Shown: positions 1 to 8,895, counted from the stretch's first letter. The stretch: DNA of 64,000 nucleotides from an uncultured Prevotella sp. (GCA_900318395.1 ONKL01000018.1:1-64000), one strand, 5' to 3'. Notes: generated by a model from the letters alone, not told the origin. Numbers and translations: made by a program.

Positions 1-74
1 AATGGATACTTATAGAGTTAAACTAACGGCTTCTTGTTCTCCTGATGAACTTGCGGGACCTGTCCTCTGTGAGT

Positions 75-215
75 TCACGGAAACATCAATATAGCAGTGG
101 TAGATTTCAATATATCTTGGATACTTGGACCTGAGCCACCTGAGCCGTTTACCTGCTCTAACTCTTCATTTGTCAACTCTTGAGCCTTCTGGCAGTTCTT
201 TTCATTCTGTTCCAT
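75..215 (-). CDS. double-glycine-leader peptide, candidate exported peptide precursor
   Basis: A 46-residue reading frame that starts MEQNEKNCQKAQ and continues into ELTNEELEQVNGSGGSG, a good match to the ELxxEELxxVxGG consensus of leaders cut by C39 peptidase-containing ABC exporters. The remaining tail is about 18 residues, begins with Pro-Ser-Ile, and has no Cys. A Bacteroidetes -7 box lies about 75 bp upstream. A paralogous leader lies just upstream on the same strand (335-568) and the exporter genes follow the same orientation from 762 on, so it is plausibly a substrate of that exporter. What the mature peptide does is unknown; its small size means it could also be a chance frame, but the leader match and duplicated promoter argue against that. 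Confidence 0.6.
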   Translation of the reverse strand: MEQNEKNCQKAQELTNEELEQVNGSGGSGPSIQDILKSTTAILMFP

Positions 216-288
216 AATCTAATAAATTTTAAATTGTTAAACTTGCTGTTTCTTGTCTCTCTGATGTCGTTTGTTCTGATTGACATTG

Positions 289-296
289 CAAAGATA
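289..296 (-). promoter_or_regulatory. -7 promoter box for the leader peptide at 75-215
   Basis: Reads TATCTTTG on the minus strand, matching TAnnTTTG. The flanking sequence GACATTGCAAAG recurs at the promoter of the paralogous peptide (644-651), so promoter and leader appear to have been duplicated together. Confidence 0.55.
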
Positions 297-334
297 CATT
301 TTAAAAAACGATTCTGCAAGTTTTTAACTATGAT

Positions 335-568
335 TTAACGTTTTTTTGCCCGTTCCCACAAAATAATTCCGTGCAAAAGTGAATTGTACTCAAGTTTCGG
401 AAGTGCTTCCACCGTCTGCTGTAGGGCGTTTAGCTTGTCTAACGCCGCCCAAGCGTAAGGACAATCCGTTTGCTCGCATGCTGGAACATGCCAAACCAGA
501 GGAACCGGCTACAGCTCTTCCAGTGTCAGCTCCTGAGCCTTCTGGCTGTTCTTTTCATTCTGTTTCAT
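335..568 (-). pseudogene. double-glycine-leader peptide interrupted by an amber codon
   Basis: From the ATG at 566-568 the frame reads MKQNEKNSQKAQELTLEEL and then TAG at codon 20, where the paralogue at 75-215 has GAG. Beyond the TAG the same frame stays open for another 57 codons to a TAA at 335-337, with a segment containing two Cys (ACEQTDCPYAW). The first 19 residues are nearly identical to those of the paralogue, but the glycine-rich processing site is not recognisable after the stop. Most simply this is an inactivated precursor whose tail has been replaced. Amber readthrough is possible but there is no evidence for it. The plus strand also has an open frame of 63 codons here, which I do not consider a gene. 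Confidence 0.5.
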
Positions 569-643
569 AATCTTTAATTTTTTAAATGTTTGACTTATTA
601 TTAATTAATGTCTCAGGAATGTCGTTGTTTCCTTTTGACATTG

Positions 644-651
644 CAAAGGTA
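644..651 (-). promoter_or_regulatory. -7 promoter box for the interrupted leader peptide
   Basis: TACCTTTG on the minus strand, embedded in the same GACATTGCAAAG context as the box at 289-296. Confidence 0.5.
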
Positions 652-761
652 CGACAACTTTCCGAGCAAGACAAACTTTTTGCTGATTTTCGCCAGAACT
701 ACATGCGACACGGCAGCGCATTTGCGACAATCTGCAGAAATCGCTCCCCCAAACTGTCGCG

Positions 762-2213
762 TCAGTGGCGAATAGGTTCCCGTTTGAGATAGTCGTAGAG
801 TGTGAGCAGGCGCAGATGGAAATAGCTGTTCCAGAAATCCTGCAATGCCTTGACCTGATCGACCCGCGCCGTCTGCCAGTACTGCTGTGCCAGCGACAGG
901 TCGTTGACGTTGGCCTGACCTCTGATGAAACGTTGCAGCATGGCGGTATAGGCATCCTCGGCAATCTGCAGTGAGCGGTGGGCATCGGCGACCATCGACT
1001 GCCGCTGGTCAACCTCTGCCACGGTCTGCATGACATCCAGTTCGGTGTCGCGTCGCTGCTCCTCACGCTGGTGCGCAGCCGTCTCAGCCTTACTCTGTGC
1101 CGCGAGCCAGGCATTGCGCTTTTTTCCATGATCGACGATAGGCACGGTGAGGCTTACCATCACCTGATTCTGCACCAGTGGACTTCGAAAGGCTTGATCG
1201 AAGCGTTCAGCCACCTGGTTGAGACCTATCGAGGCATCGATGCTGGCGTTGAGTCCCTTCTTGCGCTTCAGCTGTTCAGCGTCGCGTCGGGCTTCCAGTT
1301 CTTTGAGTTGCATGGACAGATAGTTGGGATTGTTGCGTGAGGCATGGGCTATGGCATCGCTGGCAGTCACCTCCAGACTGGGCAATACAGAGGGAATCAT
1401 CAGTTCCAGGCGGGTTTGCTCGTCCATACCCAGCCAGACGGCCAGACTTCTCACTGCCTGCTGATGACTCAGTTGGGCACTCTTCAGGGTGGTGGCGGCA
1501 AGCGAGCGTTGCAGTGTCAGGATGTCGAGTTCAGCCTTTGAGATAGACGCAATGCGGAAACGGCGGTTGCCGATGGCGAGGATGGTGTCGCACGACTGTA
1601 TCTGCTCCTGCGCCATCTTCAGCTGCTCTTGCGTCACAGCCAGTAGAAAGAATCGCTTGACAGCCTCAGCAGCCGTCTGCTCCACCGAGTAGTTCATCTG
1701 CTGCTGTGCCACCGTGAGTCGCATGGGTTCGGTCTGGCGGTTCCAGCGGTAGGGATTGTATCCCAGCAGTTCCTGTCGATAGCCCACGCGGACGGGCGTG
1801 ACGGCAAACTGGTGCTGGGTAAAGTCACCGTAGTTGCCGAGGTAGGCCAGTCCCGTCGAGGCATAGAAAGAGCCGCCCCACGGCTCCATCACCTGCTGGG
1901 CCTGCACGCTGGCGCTTGACAGCAGTCGCTTCTGCTGGCGATACTCGTCGTTGTCGGTGTCGCTGACATATCGCTGGGTCATGAGTTGCTCGAAGTTCAG
2001 CGGGGTGGTGCTCAGCTCCAGTTGCAGCTTGCGACCAGCCATCCATGAGAGCCAGGCGTAGCGCGCCTCGTGGAACACGCTGCGATAGCGGTCAGCGGTG
2101 AGGCTGCTATCGGTGGCCAGCTCGACGGTGCGCTCCAGGTCGAGGCGAACCGTGGTCTCGGCCATACCTGTGAGGATGCCGCAGAGCATCAGAGCGATGG
2201 CGAAATGTCTCAT
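762..2213 (-). CDS. TolC-family outer membrane efflux protein
   Basis: A 483-residue protein with a Sec signal peptide (MRHFAIALMLCGILTGMA) followed by the long alpha-helical, Gln/Glu/Ala-rich repeats of outer membrane efflux proteins (OEP fold, two related halves; coiled-coil segments around residues 170-280 and 310-450). It would form the outer membrane channel of a tripartite exporter. Its ATG overlaps the stop of the upstream membrane-fusion gene (ATGA type), so the two are translationally coupled. It is the last gene of the export operon and, unlike several of its neighbours, looks intact. Confidence 0.85.
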   Translation of the reverse strand: MRHFAIALMLCGILTGMAETTVRLDLERTVELATDSSLTADRYRSVFHEARYAWLSWMAGRKLQLELSTTPLNFEQLMTQRYVSDTDNDEYRQQKRLLSSASVQAQQVMEPWGGSFYASTGLAYLGNYGDFTQHQFAVTPVRVGYRQELLGYNPYRWNRQTEPMRLTVAQQQMNYSVEQTAAEAVKRFFLLAVTQEQLKMAQEQIQSCDTILAIGNRRFRIASISKAELDILTLQRSLAATTLKSAQLSHQQAVRSLAVWLGMDEQTRLELMIPSVLPSLEVTASDAIAHASRNNPNYLSMQLKELEARRDAEQLKRKKGLNASIDASIGLNQVAERFDQAFRSPLVQNQVMVSLTVPIVDHGKKRNAWLAAQSKAETAAHQREEQRRDTELDVMQTVAEVDQRQSMVADAHRSLQIAEDAYTAMLQRFIRGQANVNDLSLAQQYWQTARVDQVKALQDFWNSYFHLRLLTLYDYLKREPIRH

Positions 2214-3043
2214 GGCTGGGGTGTTTTTAGGTTTACAGACACGTGCATACCGTCGAAAAGGCTGTTGGGCGTAGCCACACGGGCTCTGAGCATGACGGTG
2301 CCTTGCTCATCGACCACGGGATTAATCTCCGTCACCTTGGCGTCATAAAGGGCATGCTCGTCGGCTACGGGCACCACGCTGATGGCTGTGCCTATGGGGA
2401 AGCGGCCAAGGTCGCTCTCCATCACCCGAAACTCCACCTCCATCTGCTGCGGCGAGATGACGCGACACACCACATCCCCTGTCTGTGCCAGCTGGCCGGC
2501 ATGTGCCTTGACATTCGCCACGATGCCGTCGAAGGGAGCTGTCACACGGGTGGTATTCAACTCGTCGCGCGCCGCCGCCAGCTTGTTCTGGGCTATCAGC
2601 AGACCACTCTTGACCTCGGCAATATGCCGCACACGCTGGGGCACACGATCCATCTGATCGGGGTCGTATCCCTGCGAGATGATTACCTCCTGCATCTGGA
2701 GGCGGGCCTGCTCTATCTCACGCTGATGCTGCTCTACGGCATTCTCCTGCCTCCGTGAGTCCTGCACGGCGAGCAACTGCCCCTGACGCACTCGGTCGCC
2801 GTTGCGTACCATGACGCGCGTCACTGGCAGGACGGTTTCAAACTTCACGTCGGCATAGCGAGCAGCCACCACCTTGCCCATAGTCTGGAAGACGGGAGCG
2901 GTGCTGCCGGTGGCTGTCGTGTTGGCATCCTGGCTTGTGGCGATGACTGTGGTGTCGCTGGTTTCGGGTGAGTCACCTGCCTTGCCTTGTTGCTGGCAGG
3001 CTGTCAGCAATAGTATGCTTGATAATATCCATATCTTGTTCAT
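2210..3043 (-). CDS. periplasmic adaptor (membrane-fusion) lipoprotein
   Basis: About 277 residues from the chosen ATG at 3041-3043. This start places a lipobox (LLTACQQQ) at the end of a normal signal peptide; an upstream in-frame start would add eight charged residues. The body has the order lipoyl-like half, alpha-helical hairpin (residues about 95-160), second lipoyl half with APFDGIV, then a beta-barrel, as in RND/ABC-type membrane fusion proteins. It should bridge an inner membrane transporter to the TolC-like channel encoded next. It lies 25 bp after the second ABC gene and overlaps the tolC-like gene by 4 bp. Confidence 0.85.
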   Translation of the reverse strand: MNKIWILSSILLLTACQQQGKAGDSPETSDTTVIATSQDANTTATGSTAPVFQTMGKVVAARYADVKFETVLPVTRVMVRNGDRVRQGQLLAVQDSRRQENAVEQHQREIEQARLQMQEVIISQGYDPDQMDRVPQRVRHIAEVKSGLLIAQNKLAAARDELNTTRVTAPFDGIVANVKAHAGQLAQTGDVVCRVISPQQMEVEFRVMESDLGRFPIGTAISVVPVADEHALYDAKVTEINPVVDEQGTVMLRARVATPNSLFDGMHVSVNLKTPQP

Positions 3044-3068
3044 AGTTTGACTATTACGCTTATACATT

Positions 3069-5158
3069 CTAAAGTTGTCGCAGACTCATTTCGTAGAACA
3101 AGCCCTTACGGGCCATCAGCTGCTCGAAGGTGCCCTCCTCGGCAATCTTCCCCTTGTTGAGCACGATGATGCGGTCGCAGTGGCGGATGGTGCTCAGGCG
3201 GTGGGCGATGACCAGGCGTGTACAGTGCAGCCTGTCGAGGTTCTCGCTCACCTGCCTCTGGCTGATGTTGTCGAGCGCTGAGGTGGCCTCGTCGAAGAAG
3301 AGGATGTTGGGGTGCCCTATCAGAGCACGGGCGATGAGCAGACGCTGCTTCTGGCCACCGGAGAATCCGCCGCCGCCCTCGCTGATGACGGTGTGCAGAC
3401 CCATAGGCAGGGCTTTCACCTCGTTGTACATACACGCCATTCGCAGTGCCTCCCAGGCATCGTCGTGGGTGGACCAGGGGGCGGTGATGGTGATGTTGTG
3501 GAAGATGTCGCCCGTGAAGAGACTGCCGTTCTGCAGGCACGTCCCTATCCGTTGGCGGAGCTGTTTCTTGTCAATCTTCTCCAAGTCGTAGTGGTCGTAG
3601 TATATATTGCCACGCTGGGGTTTCTCAAAGCCCAGCAACAGGCGCAGCAGGGTGGACTTTCCACAGCCGGAGGTGCCCACGATGCCCACGTATTCGCCAG
3701 CCTTAATGCTGAGCGAGAGGTCGTCGATGACCAGCGGCATGTCGTCCTGATAGCGGAACGACAGGTGGTTCACCTCGATGCTGCCCGACAGGGTCTTGAT
3801 CGGGGTATGTGAGCCTGACACCTCGGGCACTGCCTCGGCAATGGGCATGATGCTCTCCAGCTGCGGTTCAATCTTTGTCATCTCAGGGATTTGCTGTGTA
3901 ATGGCGGAGAGTGCGGCTGTCAGCATGCCAAAGGCGGAGGTGAAGGCAATGAAGTCGCTGGTCGTGATGGAGGTGCGCAGCGCAAAGACATAGATGACGA
4001 GCAGGGAGCCTACGTTCATCAGCGCCAACAGCGAGGGATACAGACGTGTGGTAAGCCGTGGATTGTAGATAACCCTTGCGGTATGGGTATAGTGGTTGAG
4101 CCACCGAGTGAAGGCGCGTGTCTCCGAGCCGGTGAGCTTGACCTTCTGTATGCCCGCAAACAGGTTGCACTCCATACCGTTCAGGGCTTCGTTCTTTCTG
4201 ATGTAGAGCTGCTGTACATAGGTGGCCTTACGGAAGTAGAGCACCAGTATCAGCACCTGCAGGACAAACAGTGCCATAGCGGGCATCAGCAGCGGTCCGC
4301 CATAGATGCCCACCTGGATAAAATAGACCACAGAGAGCGCGCCGCTCAACAATGCACCGACAATCGCCTCGTTGATCTGCTGGCATAGTTGGCTGAGGTT
4401 GTTCAGCTTGGAAGTCAACTCGCCGCTGCTGTGGGAGTGGAAGAATTTCGGGGGCAGCAGGAAGAGTCGTGCCATGACGGCGTTGTGCAGGTTCATCTCC
4501 ACGATGTTCTCAACGCGAACGATATACAGATTGCGGATATAAGTCGTCAGCATGATAGCCACAACTTGTTGGCCATAGGCACAAACATACCCAGGAGCAC
4601 GACGAACAGTGCGGCAAGTACCATGTGAACCATACTGTGGGTGCTCGCTGACGACCAGATGAAGGCGATGAGCTGGCGCTTGGACAGCTGCTGCAGGGGC
4701 AGCGCTCTGGTGAAGCTGTAGGCCTCCGGCTTCAGCACGTCCTTCATCTGCCGCCGCGACACCTCCCGCTGGGTGCCATCCTCGTCGGTGAAGTAATAGC
4801 TGCGGCCTGTCCACTTGGGCAGCAGTGCCACCAACCTACCGCTCCGCGTACGGCCCAGTAAGGGTCCAGAGGCCTCTCGCCACCAACCGTCAGTGAGCCT
4901 CAACTGGCGCGTCATGATGCCGTGGGCCTGGAGGATGTTGTGCAACTGCTGCTCCAAGGGCAACACATCGTCGGGCTCCAGTTCGTAGTCGACAATCTTC
5001 AGTGCTTCCAGCACCTGGCGGATGGCCAGGTTGTCGGTCTGGGGAACAGTGCCGCCATAGTGTAATCCCATGCGTGTAGCGCCTTCCTTGATCTCACGCA
5101 ACAGGGTGGAGGCATCCAACTTCCTGCGTTTCTCTATCTGACTGGAAAATATGCTCAT
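3069..5158 (-). pseudogene. second ABC exporter of the peptide-export locus, frameshifted
   Basis: Two overlapping frames make up one ABC exporter. The upstream frame (5158 to 4547) encodes about 200 residues of N-terminal domain ending in the first membrane helix (FVVLLGMFVPMANKL) and then runs into a stop. The downstream frame picks up at about 4560 (VVAIMLTTYIRNLY) and carries the rest of the membrane domain and an ATPase with Walker A GTSGCGKST, signature FSGGQKQR and Walker B ILFFDEA. A single missing base near 4555 explains the split; joined, the protein would be about 697 residues. A peptidase-less ABC protein with a long N-terminal extension paired with a C39-ABC protein is the arrangement of NHLM-type bacteriocin exporters. 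No obvious slippery heptamer is present, so I read this as inactivation or a sequencing error. Confidence 0.75.
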
Positions 5159-5178
5159 ATTCAGATTCTCCTCCTTCC

Positions 5179-7206
5179 TTATGCGTTTTCCATGAGCTGT
5201 CGGTACAGGCCGTCCTGTTGTATCAGCTGCTCATGGGTGCCTTGCTGGACCACGTGACCGGCTTCCATGACGATGATCTGGTCGCAGTCGCGGATGGTCG
5301 ACAGACGGTGGGCCACCACAATCTGCGTGATGCCCATCTCGCGGATGTGCCTCATCACCAGGTCCTCGGTGGTGGGGTCTAATGCAGAGGTGGCCTCGTC
5401 CATGATCAGGATCATGGGCTCACGGGCAAGTGCCGTGGCTATCTCGAAGCGCTGGCACTGGCCTCCGCTGAAGTTCTTTCCGCCCCGCACCACCTTGGTA
5501 GCCAAGCCTTCGGGACGGTTCATAATGTCGCTGTGTACCTGTGCGTCGCTGCATGCCATGAGGATGGCGAAATCCTCGATGCTCTGGTCCCACATGCGGA
5601 TGTTCTGCGACAGCGTGTCGTCGAAGAGTACAATGTTCTGGTCAACGACGGCGATGGAGTTGGTCAGCTCGTCGCTTGAGATGCTCTCGATGGGACGCCC
5701 GTCGAAGAGTATCTCGCCGCTCCAGGGCTTGTAGAGTCCGGATATCAGTTTGGCGAGGGTGGATTTGCCACAGCCACTGCTGCCCACGAAGGCCACCGAC
5801 TCACCGGCCTGGAGGTGCAGGTTGAAATGGTCGATCAGGGGCGGCTGCGTCCGGTTGTAGCCGAAGGTGACGTCGCGCAGTTCCAGCTCGCCCAGCAGCT
5901 TGCCCTCCTCCGAATGTTCGCCGTCGGCATGCTGGTCTTCGGGATACTTCATCACGTCGTCCACACGCTCTATCTGGGAGCGCATCTCCAGCAACTGCTG
6001 GCCGGCATTCACAATCTTCTCCACGGGAGCCATGAACGCCGTCATGAAACCTTGGAAGGCCATGAGCATACCGACGGAAAGGTCGCCTTGCAGGATATAC
6101 CACGCTCCCACCAACAGGACCGCCATCGTCAGCAGGTTCGATGTCAGCGTCGGCAGCAGGCTCATCTCGCTCTGCTGAACATGCATCTCGCGCTGTTTGT
6201 TGAACATTCTGCTCCACAGCCCGCTCCAGTATTGGAAGAACCCTTCCTCGGCGCCTGCGGCCTTGATGCTCTCGATGTTCTCCAGGCAACTGACCGTGGC
6301 GGAATAATATTTACCCATGCTCTGCTGTGTACTTCTGACCATATTCAGGCGCTGGCCGGCATAGTGGTGTACGACGGCGAGGTTGACAAGGGCTGCCGCG
6401 ACGCCGATCATCGTCAGTACGTAATTGTACGACAGCATCAATATGAAGTACAGCACCAGCAGCATCACGTTGATAGCCTGCGGTGCCAGCACCTCGACGA
6501 GCGAATGGGTGATGGTCTCATTGAGTCGCTGCCGCTGCTGCAAATCGCCCACGTAGCGCATGGCGAAGAAATTCATGGGCAGTCTCAGCAAGTGGCGCAG
6601 ATAGTTGATGTTGCCTCGCAGCGCCAGCTGTCCGGCTATACGCTTGGAGTAGCGCTGCTGCCAGAGCGTCACGATGAAGTTGAAGAGTGCCAGCGCAGCC
6701 ATCAGACAGAAGAATATGGTGGCCCACTGCGCATTTCGACCCGATAGTATCTCGTCGAAGAACACGCGCGTAAGCAGGGGCAGGGTCAGCGTGACCACTG
6801 CCAGCAGAAGGGTGAAGATAAAAGTCAGACAGAAGGCTTCGTTGGCTCCGCTCAGGTTATGCTTAATGTAGGAGAAGATGCTCGTGGGATGGCCCGAGGG
6901 CTGGAAACGGTCGGTCAGCTCGAAGGTCATGGCGACACCCGTGAACGAGCGCCTGAACTCATCCATCGGTATCTCTACCGGTCCGATACCGGGGTCGTTG
7001 AGGTAGGCCTTGCCTTTCCGCATGCCCTTGAAAACGACGAAGTGCTCAAAATTCCAGTGGATGATGGCGGGCTCCATGCCCGACAGATCTTCAGCACTCA
7101 CCTTATAGGCACTGGGTTCCAGACCATACGTCTTGGCTGCCAACAGGATGACTTCCCTCGCAATGTATTCAACGTGTTCTCTACTCGTCCTAACAGCACT
7201 TCCCAT
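5179..7206 (-). pseudogene. C39-type peptidase/ABC exporter lacking the catalytic Cys region
   Basis: The frame encodes 675 residues. Real homology starts near residue 18 (EVILLAAKTYGLE) in the middle of a C39 peptidase domain. The catalytic His (WNFEHFVV, His55) and Asp (LNDPG, Asp71) are present but the N-terminal 60-80 residues that carry the catalytic Cys are absent. A full exporter follows: membrane helices at about 130-390, Walker A GSSGCGKST near 478, signature FSGGQCQR near 582 and Walker B ILIMDEA near 606. Upstream the frame stops at a TAA before 7206, and the preceding DNA belongs to the HlyD gene in another frame. So a deletion near 7150-7165 has fused the two genes. The exporter part may still be made, but it cannot cleave leaders by the normal mechanism. 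Confidence 0.75.
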
Positions 7207-7985
7207 ACGTACTTACGATTCCAGATGATCTGCACATTGCAAGGCATGCCCGTGGAGACGGCCATGCCCTCGCTCTTCCGGCGGCTCCATACCAGCCCGT
7301 CGGCATCACGGTCGAGCACGATACGCACCTCATAGACTGATTTGTCGGTAGGGATGATAGAGGCCAGCTCGGCCAGCTTCAGTCGCTGTGCCACCATCTG
7401 GCGGTTGGTGGGATACGACTCGATGCCCTTGACGGTACCGACGGCATAGCCCCACTTCTCGCGCTCCAGGTCGGCAGGGGTCAGCTGCACCTTTGCGTCC
7501 AGCTTCACCTTTCTCAGGTCTTTGAATGTCACGTAGGCCAACACCTCGCGCTCGTGGAAACGAGCCTCCTGAGGCAGTATCCATGCCACAGGCTCGCGAG
7601 CCTCAAACTTGCTCTCTGCCGGCTTCGAGGTTAGTACCACTCCTGATTCGGGCGCCGTCAGGGTGGTGGTGGCCAACTGCGAACGGACACTGAGAAGGGG
7701 AGTGCCTGCCGCTACCTCCTGACCGTTGGTGGCTACCACATGATGGACTGTTCCCCCGTATGGGACCGTAATCGCCTTGGCCTCTGCAAACGGGAATACA
7801 ACGGCTTGGGCCCTGACGGTATAGTTGACCTTGCCAAACATACACCAGAAGAGGGCCACGCCGCACAGCAAAAGCAGCGTGGAGAGCACCAACCAAAGTC
7901 CGGGAGAAACCACCCGTGGCATCTCCTTGAGTTCGCTCCGGTCGTCAAGAGCTTGTAATGCTTCGTCGTTAAATATCTCAGACAT
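7098..7985 (-). CDS. HlyD-family adaptor of the peptide exporter, C-terminal end altered by deletion
   Basis: 295 residues with a cytoplasmic N-terminus, one membrane helix (about residues 29-50, LWLVLSTLLLLCGVALFW) and a periplasmic part with lipoyl-like and beta-barrel segments (GGTVHHVVATNGQEV; GMPCNVQIIW). This is the layout of the NHLM bacteriocin-system secretion protein. The natural C-terminal helix (VLLGRVENTLNTLRG) is present. After it the frame runs about 18 residues (SSCWQPRR...) through DNA that encodes the peptidase in another frame, so the original stop has been lost by deletion. The protein could still be functional because the altered part lies beyond the family's usual end. 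It is the first large gene of the minus-strand export operon. Confidence 0.75.
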   Translation of the reverse strand: MSEIFNDEALQALDDRSELKEMPRVVSPGLWLVLSTLLLLCGVALFWCMFGKVNYTVRAQAVVFPFAEAKAITVPYGGTVHHVVATNGQEVAAGTPLLSVRSQLATTTLTAPESGVVLTSKPAESKFEAREPVAWILPQEARFHEREVLAYVTFKDLRKVKLDAKVQLTPADLEREKWGYAVGTVKGIESYPTNRQMVAQRLKLAELASIIPTDKSVYEVRIVLDRDADGLVWSRRKSEGMAVSTGMPCNVQIIWNRKYVWEVLLGRVENTLNTLRGKSSCWQPRRMVWNPVPIR

Positions 7986-8002
7986 ATAAGTAGTTTAAAA
8001 CA

Positions 8003-8026
8003 GCCCGCAGCTGTTTGCCTACGGGC
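8003..8026 (-). terminator. hairpin between leader-peptide remnant and HlyD gene
   Basis: GCCCG and CGGGC arms enclose a short loop, followed on the minus strand by TGTTTTAA just before the HlyD start codon. It could act as a leaky terminator that lets more precursor than exporter mRNA be made. The U-run is weak. Confidence 0.4.
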
Positions 8027-8100
8027 TTACTTCACTAAGTGTACTGCACTTTGTGAGCGGGAAGTCTCAGCTGTAGATGCTTTGCCTACATCACTACCTC

Positions 8101-8192
8101 TTAAAATAATCTAAGTTTACCACCGTTCACATTCTCCAGATCTTCATTGGAGAATTTTTCTCATCCTTCTTCTTCTCTTCTTCCTTTTTCAT
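8101..8192 (-). pseudogene. double-glycine-leader peptide with a frameshift in an A5 tract
   Basis: From the ATG at 8190-8192 the frame reads MKKEEEKKKDEK, then at a run of five A residues it slips out of the frame that encodes FSNEDLENVNGGKLRLF and a TAA. The EDLENVNGG segment is a textbook double-glycine leader end. One extra A (or two fewer) would restore a continuous 30-residue peptide of which only six residues follow the Gly-Gly. A -7 box lies about 40 bp upstream and the HlyD gene follows. It is either a dead precursor or one that depends on polymerase slippage in the A-rich stretch. Confidence 0.5.
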
Positions 8193-8229
8193 TTCAGTAG
8201 GAAATTTATGTTATAGGTAATCATGGCTG

Positions 8230-8237
8230 CAAAGATA
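8230..8237 (-). promoter_or_regulatory. -7 promoter box upstream of leader remnant and export operon
   Basis: TATCTTTG on the minus strand (as CAAAGATA on plus), about 40 bp before the leader-peptide ATG. It is the only good promoter match ahead of the HlyD-to-TolC gene run. Confidence 0.5.
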
Positions 8238-8291
8238 CGGAGAATTTTTCGAATCTGCAACTTTTCCGCTATTTTTTTGTAAGAAGTAGAC

Positions 8292-8372
8292 TCACCCGAA
8301 GAAAAACTGCTGGTTAGTGTATTCCCACTGGATGACGTGGAAGTGGATGAGGCGGGCCAGGAGGGAAATGAC
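8292..8372 (-). pseudogene. duplicated C-terminal fragment of the AlbA_2 protein gene
   Basis: An 81-bp stretch nearly identical (about five or six differences) to the 3' end of the AlbA_2 gene at 14127-14207. In the corresponding minus frame it reads VISLLARLIHFHVIQWEY then TNQQFFFG and a stop, against LLTRLIHFRVIQWEY and TNQQFLFG in the intact gene. Upstream of it the minus strand has another open stretch (KLTGNYLEVMTKPIL) that I do not recognise. Confidence 0.7.
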
Positions 8373-8491
8373 AATGAGTCGTCAATACGCCCACTATCAT
8401 AGACAAGAATAGGCTTAGTCATAACTTCCAAATAATTCCCTGTCAATTTCACTTTTTTTATTTAAAGGTCATTTATTTCCAAACTTTTTCG

Positions 8492-8499
8492 TATCTTTG
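8492..8499 (+). promoter_or_regulatory. -7 promoter box ahead of decayed gene remnant
   Basis: TATCTTTG in the plus orientation, about 30 bp before the first recognisable HsdM-like codons. Confidence 0.4.
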
Positions 8500-8527
8500 C
8501 AATCGGTTCGGGGAGAAATCCGGACTA

Positions 8528-8883
8528 ATAAAGAAGCATTAGCTATTATTTCGCGTTAAGCAAAATTGCGTAGGAAACAATTTGGAATAATGCTGACACT
8601 CGTATTCCTCCGTTTTATTGGTGAGAAATACGAGGATAGTCTGGTGTAGCTCCGCAAGTAACTCATAGAGCTGGATTTAGATCCTGACGATGAAGAAATT
8701 GTCAAGGCTTTCTTCGATGATATGGACGGCACATACGCCCTACCAGAAGAAGCCCGATGGTCAACCATCAAGAACGAGACAGGCTCCTGGCGCGGGGCCC
8801 TCTTTGTAGCCGGCTACACCACCATCGTGGCCTGAATCACCTCAGCCCTCATCTATCAGATAGGCCGCCTGCTCATAGCATAA
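8528..8883 (+). pseudogene. chimeric remnant: HsdM N-terminal fragment joined to FeoB C-terminus
   Basis: A single plus frame crosses several stop codons. It reads KLRRKQFGIMLTLVFLRFI, then DPDDEEIV, then YALPEEARWSTIK. This resembles the N-terminal region of type I restriction-modification methylase subunits (KLR...GLIFLKYIS...VPEEARWS). It continues without a break into NETGSWRGALFVAGYTTIVA, a TGA, then ITSALIYQIGRLLI and TAA. The last part matches the C-terminal end of the ferrous iron transporter FeoB (GSWKWALF...YTT..AW...IYQIG), where the TGA replaces a conserved Trp. Both parents are far from complete, so this is a deletion scar between two lost genes. Confidence 0.65.
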
Positions 8884-8895
8884 CACAAAAACAAA

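Noticed and set aside
379..570. Plus-strand frame of 63 codons across the interrupted leader peptide
   Set aside because: It has no promoter or family match and the minus strand carries a clear leader duplicate, so it is probably chance.
3069..4814. Long frame starting near 4814 as a complete ABC protein
   Set aside because: Its first ~85 residues are out of frame with the real N-terminal domain encoded at 4547-5158 and look nothing like an exporter.
7110..7160. C-terminal HlyD residues SSCWQPRR as a functional extension
   Set aside because: They come from DNA that codes for the peptidase in another frame, so they are a by-product of the deletion.
8506..8530. GGTTCGGGGAGAAATCC as a possible tRNA T-arm
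   Set aside because: No acceptor or anticodon arms can be built around it.
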